In this document: positions 40,556 through 44,928 of the stretch, piece by piece
Layout: each line of letters starts with the position of its first letter
How positions within the stretch are numbered: position 1 is the first letter of the stretch
NCBI GenBank assembly: GCA_963593685.1
Contig: CAVBBP010000016.1
Location: 1-44,928, forward strand
DNA: 44,928 bases
Direction: 5' to 3'
Origin: W0P28-013 sp963593685
GTDB taxonomy: Bacteria; Bacteroidota; Bacteroidia; Bacteroidales; Paludibacteraceae
The notes under the pieces: model-generated
Seen by the model: the letters and a program-made list of their open reading frames with translations, nothing else
Database searches by the model: none
What the model was told of the DNA's origin: nothing
Translations under genes and position numbers: made by a program

Positions 40556-41068
40556 TCATAAGACATTTTTTAGGTCAAAGTACATTACTCGGGTACGCTG
40601 TCCCGTATCTTTTGATGTCAAGAACTTAAATCCGTGCTTTTCATAGAAACCGAGTGCATTATCATACGCATCCACCGTAATAAAACGACACCCCGCATAC
40701 TGCTCCCGTTGTGTATAGAGGTATTGAACAAATTGTAGTATCTGTGAACCATAACCACGGTGACTGTATTTTTCAGATACCGCTAAACGACCTATTTTAA
40801 TAGCAGGGTAACTCTTACGGCGTTTGTTGTTCTTTATCAGCCGATTGACACGATTCCAAATGCTCTTTTCCTCCTCGTCCATCAAAATACGGTCATTGAG
40901 TAACGAGAAATACGCAGCACATTCATCGCCGTCCTCTATCAGATAGGTAACAGCCAACAATGCAACGGTATAGTTCTTCGCATCGGAGACAAGAAAATCA
41001 TTCAAGTCTTTGTCCTCGCTCCTAAACGGCTTAATCTCTGTATCTTGCGATAGTTTAATGATACGCAT
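40556..41068 (-). CDS. GNAT acetyltransferase, probable toxin of a toxin-antitoxin pair
   Basis: 170 aa. GNAT fold with the acetyl-CoA binding motif A: IGRLAVSEKYSHRGYGSQIL (the R-x-x-G-x-G type). The N-terminal FRSEDKDLNDFLVSDAKNY is the form found in TA-type GNATs (TacT/AtaT-like), which acetylate charged tRNAs and stop translation. The C-terminal YDNALGFYEKHGFKFL motif is also typical. Just 6 bp upstream is a 52-aa ORF of antitoxin size, making a bicistronic operon. Toxicity and target are inferred from the family. Confidence 0.85.
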   Translation of the reverse strand: MRIIKLSQDTEIKPFRSEDKDLNDFLVSDAKNYTVALLAVTYLIEDGDECAAYFSLLNDRILMDEEEKSIWNRVNRLIKNNKRRKSYPAIKIGRLAVSEKYSHRGYGSQILQFVQYLYTQREQYAGCRFITVDAYDNALGFYEKHGFKFLTSKDTGQRTRVMYFDLKNVL

Positions 41069-41074
41069 AGATTA

Positions 41075-41233
41075 CTACAATGCAAAAGTGGCTGCTTGCT
41101 TAAAGGCTTCAAAAGTGCGTTGCATTTGCTCCCTATATTGTTGCGAAACAGGCGATGGTGTGTACATATTCTGTACAAACCTCTCTGCGTCACGCCCTGT
41201 CAGTACAGGAGTCTCTTTAATAGGTCTTGCCAT
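41075..41233 (-). CDS. Small antitoxin-like protein upstream of the GNAT toxin
   Basis: 52 aa, starting MARPIKETPVLTGRDAERFV and ending in EAFKQAATFAL. The first part has the short basic-polar start seen in other Bacteroidota proteins paired with GNAT toxins, and the C-terminal half is helical. It ends 6 bp before the GNAT start, so translation is probably coupled. There is no obvious DNA-binding domain, so how it would repress is unclear. It is preceded by a strong promoter at 41263-41308. Confidence 0.75.
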   Translation of the reverse strand: MARPIKETPVLTGRDAERFVQNMYTPSPVSQQYREQMQRTFEAFKQAATFAL

Positions 41234-41262
41234 AGCTGTTCGTTTTGGTTGTTTGCTGATTT

Positions 41263-41308
41263 CACTGCAAAAGTACTACAAAAGTTTGGGTTGTGCAAAT
41301 TTTAGTTG
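41263..41308 (-). promoter_or_regulatory. Promoter of the toxin-antitoxin operon (second copy of the 46-bp promoter repeat)
   Basis: Minus strand: TTTG (41299-41296), a 20-bp spacer and TACTTTTG (41275-41268), predicting a start near 41261, about 28 bp before the antitoxin ATG at 41233. Identical over 46 bp to 40329-40374. Confidence 0.75.
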
Positions 41309-41317
41309 AAAGTTGAG

Positions 41318-41355
41318 TTTTTGACAAAACAAAAAAGTCCCCCAAAAATTTTGGG
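41318..41355. repeat. Right boundary direct repeat of the accessory island
   Basis: TTTTTGACAAAAC, then AAAAAAGTCCCCCAAAA, ATTTT and GGG. It includes the left half of the secDF terminator. See the copy at 37361-37402. Confidence 0.75.
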
Positions 41356-41360
41356 AGACT
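41331..41360 (-). terminator. Intrinsic terminator of secDF
   Basis: AGTCCCCCAAAA pairs with TTTTGGGAGACT (41336-41360), 11 of 12 pairs. On the minus strand a T6 run follows. It lies 23 bp past the secDF stop at 41383. Confidence 0.75.
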
Positions 41361-41382
41361 CTTTTGTTATAAATAGGGTGTC

Positions 41383-44300
41383 TTACGCTTTCTCCTCGAT
41401 AGCAACGCCTTTTTTGCGATTTTTGAGGCGCATCAGTTCGTAGGTGATTGGCGTGGCAACGAACAGCGTGGAATAAACGCCTTCGACTACGCCCAGCATG
41501 ATGGCAAAGACAAATCCGCGGATTGTTTCACCGCCAAAGATGAAGATGGCCACCAACACCACAAATGTACTCAACGAGGTGCTGAAAGTACGGCTCAATG
41601 TGGAGTTGAGCGAGTCGTTGATGGTGCGTCCAAATGGGCGTTTCGGATACAAGCCCACATTCTCGCGCACACGGTCGAATACCACCACGGTGTCGTTGAT
41701 AGAGTAACCGATAACCGTCAGAATGGCGGCGATGAACGACTGGTCGATTTCGAGCGAGAACGGCATGAACATGTAGCAGAGCGAATATACGCCCAAGATG
41801 AAGAGTGCGTCGTGCATCAAGCCGACCACCGCACCAACAGAGAAGGTCCAGTTGCGGAAGCGCAGCAAAATGTAGAGTCCGATGCCAATCAGCGCAAAGA
41901 TAACCGCCCAAATGGCCGCTGCTTTGATGTCGTCGGCAATCGACGGACCCACTTTTTGCGAACTCTGTATGCCGTAGTTATCGACATGGCTGTTTTCGGT
42001 CGAGGCGGCATAAACGCCATTTTCAACCGTATAACGCTGCACGAACATCTCTTTGGTAACCTGCTCGTTGAGGTAAGGTTTCAGGTTTTCGTAGAGCATC
42101 GATTCGATAACATTGTCGATAGAATCGCTGTTGTCGCCAACGGCGTAGTTGGTCGAGATACGCACTTGGTTTTCGCTGCCCATGGTGATGATGCTCAACT
42201 GCGAGCCTTCGAACACTGGTTCGAGCGTTTCGCGCAACTCTTCAGCATCGACTGTCTGCTCGAAGCGCACCACATAGTTGCGACCGCCCGAGAAGTCGAT
42301 ACCCTGTTTCAGACCGTTGGTTGCGAGCGAAACGATAGCCACAATCATCATTACACCCGAAATGATGTAACCGATTTTGCGTGCTTTCACAAAGTCGAAA
42401 TGGGTATTTTGGAACCAGTTGCGTGTGAAACTTGTGGTAAATTCCAGATGACGCTCTTTGTCGCTCTTGGCCATGCGCTCGTAAACCAAGCGTGTGAGGA
42501 ATACCGCTGTGAATACCGAAGTGATGATACCGATAATCAGCGTGGTGGCAAAGCCTTTGATTGGACCTGTGCCGAAGTATGCCAAAATGATACCCGTAAG
42601 AATGGTGGTAACATTCGCGTCGATAATGGCCGAAAGTGCGTTGCTGTAACCGTCGGCGATGGCTTTTTTCAGATTTTTGCCCGAGCGCAACTCCTCGCGC
42701 ACGCGTTCGTATATAAGCACATTCGCATCGACCGCCATACCCATAGTCAGCACGATACCTGCAATGCCCGGCAAGGTCAGTACGGCTTGGAACGACGCCA
42801 AAATTCCGAACAGGAAGAATATATTGCAGAGCAATGCACCGTCGGCAATAAGGCCAGGAATCAATCCGTAGTAGAAAATCATGTAGAGCAGCACCAAGCA
42901 GAAGGCGATGACGAACGAAATCAAACCGTCGTGAATGGCGGCCTGTCCGAGCGACGGACCAACCACATCTTCTTGCACAATGCGTGCTGGGGCGGGCATT
43001 TTACCCGATTTCAGAATGTTTGCCAAGTCTTTGGCTTCGTCCTGCGTGAAGTGTCCCGAAATTTGCGAACTGCCGCCCGTGATTTCGGTGTTCACCGTTG
43101 GAAACGAATAGACATAGCCGTCGAGTACGATGGCGATAGATTTGCCGATATTGTCTTTGGTCAGACGCGCCCATGTTTTTGCGCCCTCGGCGTTCATCTT
43201 CATGTTTACGACTGCGCCGTTGGTGAATTGGTCGAAATCGGTGCCAGCATCGGTTATCACATCGCCTTCGAGCGGCGCACGACCGTCGAGGTTAGGTGCG
43301 TAGATGGCTATCAGTTGGAATGCCAACTGTTTGGCCTTCTCGTCGATTGGTTTCACCGTCCATTTCAGACGGAGTTCGCGTGGCAAAATGTCGCGCACCT
43401 GCTTCATGGCGAGCATAGCATTCACCTTGGCGGTGTCGGCCGCAAGCACTGTGCCGACCACTGGACCGTAGTTATTTTCGGTGTGCAGCAGCGCAAAAAG
43501 CGGATTGTTGCGCACAAATTCTTCGTAGCGAGCGTCATCGGTTTCGGTGGCTTCGGTGGTTTCGGCGTTACCTTTCAGCGAAGCAGCCAAATCATCGATA
43601 TTTTCGGTTTCGGGAGCGGTCTCCGTTTCGGCTTTTTTAGGAGCGGCTTCCGTTTTTGGGGCTTGCGCACCATTGATGTCGCGAATAATTTCGTTGGCTT
43701 GTGCAAACAGCGGCATCAGTTCCGAAGCGTTGTAGGTTGTCCAGAACTCCAAATTGGCCGAGCCTTGCAGCAGTTTACGCACGCGCGCTGGCTCTTTGAT
43801 GCCTGGCAGTTCGATAAGAATGCGGCCTTGTGCATCGAGGCGTTGGATATTGGGTTGCACCACGCCAAAGCGGTCGATACGCGAGCGCAACACATTGAAC
43901 GAGTTGTCGATGGCACTGCTCACCTCTTCGTTCAGCACTTTCATCACTTCGGCGTTGGTCGAACTCAGTTGCACGCGTTCGCGCAGTTCGTAGGTGCTGA
44001 AGATGGTCGAAAGGCGTGCGTTCGGGTCGATTTTCTCAAATTCCTCTTTGAAAGCGGTCAGAAAATCGGCACCCGACTTGGCGGTACGCGCTTGTGCGTT
44101 GGCAAGTGCCTGTGTAAATTCGGGCGTTTGGTTGTGTCCCGAAAGAGCGCGCAGAATGTCGGGCACAGAAACTTCGAGAATGACATTCATGCCGCCTTTC
44201 AAGTCAAGACCGAGGTTAATTTCCTTTTCGCGGCACTCCTTGAGCGTGTAGCCGAGCCACACCTCTTCGCCAGCCACACTGTCGAGATATTCGTAATACT

Positions 44301-44433
44301 TCTGATTGTCGCCCTGCGCAGCGGTCTTCGCTTTATTGTCCCAACGCGAAGTTACGAAACTAAACGACAGGTAAAAGCAGCAGACAAGTGCCAGTGCGAT
44401 AGCGAATAATCTCACAAATCCTTTGTTTTGCAT
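41383..44433 (-). CDS. secDF: Fused protein translocase subunit SecDF
   Basis: 1016 aa from the start at 44433 (MQNKGFVRLFAIALAL). A further upstream ATG at 44490 overlaps the promoter and is rejected. SecD half: first membrane segment, GLDLKGGMNVILEV (the D1 motif), P1 periplasmic domain with RIDRFGVVQPNIQ, GGSSQISGHFTQDEA, then six-helix region with TLPGIAGIVLTMGMAVDANVLI. SecF half from about residue 640: GIDFSGGRNYVVRFE, SINDTVVVFDRVREN, ending VEEKA-like. It pulls exported proteins across the inner membrane with proton energy. One oddity is an Ala/Glu/Thr-rich loop (residues about 265-315: APKTEAAPKKAETETAPETE) inserted in the P1 domain. The fused form is normal for Bacteroidota. Confidence 0.96.
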   Translation of the reverse strand: MQNKGFVRLFAIALALVCCFYLSFSFVTSRWDNKAKTAAQGDNQKYYEYLDSVAGEEVWLGYTLKECREKEINLGLDLKGGMNVILEVSVPDILRALSGHNQTPEFTQALANAQARTAKSGADFLTAFKEEFEKIDPNARLSTIFSTYELRERVQLSSTNAEVMKVLNEEVSSAIDNSFNVLRSRIDRFGVVQPNIQRLDAQGRILIELPGIKEPARVRKLLQGSANLEFWTTYNASELMPLFAQANEIIRDINGAQAPKTEAAPKKAETETAPETENIDDLAASLKGNAETTEATETDDARYEEFVRNNPLFALLHTENNYGPVVGTVLAADTAKVNAMLAMKQVRDILPRELRLKWTVKPIDEKAKQLAFQLIAIYAPNLDGRAPLEGDVITDAGTDFDQFTNGAVVNMKMNAEGAKTWARLTKDNIGKSIAIVLDGYVYSFPTVNTEITGGSSQISGHFTQDEAKDLANILKSGKMPAPARIVQEDVVGPSLGQAAIHDGLISFVIAFCLVLLYMIFYYGLIPGLIADGALLCNIFFLFGILASFQAVLTLPGIAGIVLTMGMAVDANVLIYERVREELRSGKNLKKAIADGYSNALSAIIDANVTTILTGIILAYFGTGPIKGFATTLIIGIITSVFTAVFLTRLVYERMAKSDKERHLEFTTSFTRNWFQNTHFDFVKARKIGYIISGVMMIVAIVSLATNGLKQGIDFSGGRNYVVRFEQTVDAEELRETLEPVFEGSQLSIITMGSENQVRISTNYAVGDNSDSIDNVIESMLYENLKPYLNEQVTKEMFVQRYTVENGVYAASTENSHVDNYGIQSSQKVGPSIADDIKAAAIWAVIFALIGIGLYILLRFRNWTFSVGAVVGLMHDALFILGVYSLCYMFMPFSLEIDQSFIAAILTVIGYSINDTVVVFDRVRENVGLYPKRPFGRTINDSLNSTLSRTFSTSLSTFVVLVAIFIFGGETIRGFVFAIMLGVVEGVYSTLFVATPITYELMRLKNRKKGVAIEEKA

Positions 44434-44487
44434 AACTGTTTGTTTGTTTATTTTTACAATTAACGATATAAATGCACTATTAGCGTG

Positions 44488-44495
44488 CAAAGTTA
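44488..44495 (-). promoter_or_regulatory. -7 box of secDF
   Basis: Minus-strand TAACTTTG followed by CACGC fits TAnnTTTG, with start near 44481 and a leader of about 48 nt. This rules out the ATG at 44490 as the start. Confidence 0.6.
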
Positions 44496-44559
44496 CGCTA
44501 TTTTTTTGGCATAATGCACAAGTTTCGCATATTTTTCACAAATTTTATCAAAAACCCAC

Positions 44560-44820
44560 TGTTTTTCAGGTGGTTGCGTAGTGCGAATTTCTGGTTTCTT
44601 GCGCTGCCGCGCGGTTTCAGTGTTTCAGAGTTTCAGAATTTCAGAGTTTTGTTGAAGCGTTGAACCGTTGAAGCGAATAAATTTGTCAATTTGTAAATTT
44701 GTAAATTTGTAAATAAAAAGGACGCACGCGGTGCGTCCCTACTTTCTACTTTTCACTTTATAAACTTTTTCGCTTGTCTTGCTACTTGCTACTCATATCT
44801 TGCTACTAACAATCTGAAAT
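44560..44820 (-). repeat. Intergenic word block upstream of secDF, minus orientation
   Basis: Right to left: TAGCAAGATATGAGTAGCAAG, GTGAAAAG words, palindrome GGACGCAC-N3-GTGCGTCC (44720-44738), ACAAATTT repeats, AACGCTTC words, TCTGAAAC words and a GCGCAGCGC-like palindrome. No gene is seen in the 390 bp between the secDF promoter and the next stop codon. Confidence 0.7.
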
Positions 44821-44828
44821 TTGAAATC

Positions 44829-44860
44829 AAAAAAAAACGCCCCCGATTGTCGAGAGCGTT
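44829..44860 (-). terminator. Intrinsic terminator of the gene entering from the right edge
   Basis: AACGC...CGA (44836-44847) pairs with TCG...GCGTT (44850-44860); on the minus strand a T9 run follows. It lies 21 bp past the stop at 44881. Confidence 0.6.
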
Positions 44861-44880
44861 GAGTGTGTGTGGTGGTTGTT

Positions 44881-44928
44881 TTATCGTTTGTTTCGGACAA
44901 AGAGTAGCCTGTTCTTGGTGTAGAGCGC
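44881..44928 (-). CDS. C-terminal end of an unidentified gene (cut by window edge)
   Basis: Fifteen codons (ALYTKNRLLFVRNKR) and a stop at 44881-44883 can be read on the minus strand, followed by an intrinsic terminator. The product cannot be identified from this fragment. The presence of the terminator and the word block that follows support a real gene end. Confidence 0.4.
   Translation of the reverse strand, partial: ALYTKNRLLFVRNKR

Noticed and set aside
40368..40559. 63-aa minus-strand ORF between the GNAT toxin and the second ATPase
   Set aside because: It covers an intergenic stretch with AGTTGAGTGCAG-like words and a G9 run. It has no promoter or homologous feature.
41812..44409. 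865-codon open frame on the plus strand opposite secDF
   Set aside because: It is a shadow of the strong codon bias of secDF, whose domains are complete on the other strand. The frame has no promoter or recognisable domain and is rich in His, Phe, Val and Arg, as expected from antisense reading.

Overview
The window looks like chromosomal DNA of a Bacteroidales (Bacteroidota) bacterium from an uncultured or little-studied lineage. The support is internal. Promoters repeatedly show the Bacteroidota -7 box TAnnTTTG, in several cases with a TTTG about 17-21 bp upstream. SecD and SecF are fused in one polypeptide. Two large exported proteins end in T9SS-like sorting domains. A TPR/PD40/OmpA protein resembles T9SS-associated PorE. 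The gene order ruvB followed by a polysaccharide flippase is also familiar from this order. No rRNA, tRNA or CRISPR array was found.

Layout. 1-2194 (-): type I restriction subunit HsdR, cut by the left edge. 2533-4351: an SDR oxidoreductase with a signal peptide, divergent from an AraC-family regulator. 4499-5707 (-): a HIRAN protein and a small lipoprotein, with a candidate small RNA at 5927-5990. 6219-11396 (-): WYL regulator, transketolase, threonyl-tRNA synthetase. 12011-16082 (+): PlsC-type acyltransferase, PorE-like protein, YjbQ, YciH/SUI1. 16632-17489 (-): RmlD. 17817-23060 (+): DUF1015, DUF2007, a putative lipoprotein, a YhcH-type protein and glycogen branching enzyme. 23244-29353 (-): PnuC-like transporter, flippase, RuvB, ABC ATPase, RlmN. 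29420-37313 (-): two T9SS-type surface proteins of 1780 and 705 aa. 37403-41317 (-): an accessory island with two AAA ATPases (DUF4143 type) and a GNAT toxin-antitoxin pair, one member of which (41075-41233) is only 52 aa. 41383-44433 (-): SecDF. 44881-44928 holds the last codons of another minus-strand gene.

The most unusual feature is the intergenic DNA. Most gaps are built from a small vocabulary of short tandem words of 7-9 bp (TAGCAAG, GGAGTGA, TGAAAGTG, AGAAATT, NNATCAAC) and small palindromes (GGACGCAC-N3-GTGCGTCC, TTTCCCCC-N3/4-GGGGGAAA, GCGGC-N3-GCCGC). They appear in a nearly fixed order that runs with the adjacent gene: TAGCAAG/GGAGTGA words follow a stop codon, and GCGTTAAAC plus ATCAAC octamers precede a start codon. 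The words run into coding sequence at a few ends. Three genes that follow such an array appear to start at TTG. The only two blocks with reversed orientation flank the small lipoprotein and candidate sRNA.

Other structures worth checking are: a strong promoter followed at once by a 46-nt hairpin whose sequence is complementary to the neighbouring lipoprotein leader; a 146-bp MITE-like element with perfect 17-bp inverted ends; the island bounded by near-identical direct repeats that contain the secDF terminator; an exact 46-bp promoter duplication inside that island; and tandem repeats that make up the leaders of both ATPase genes.
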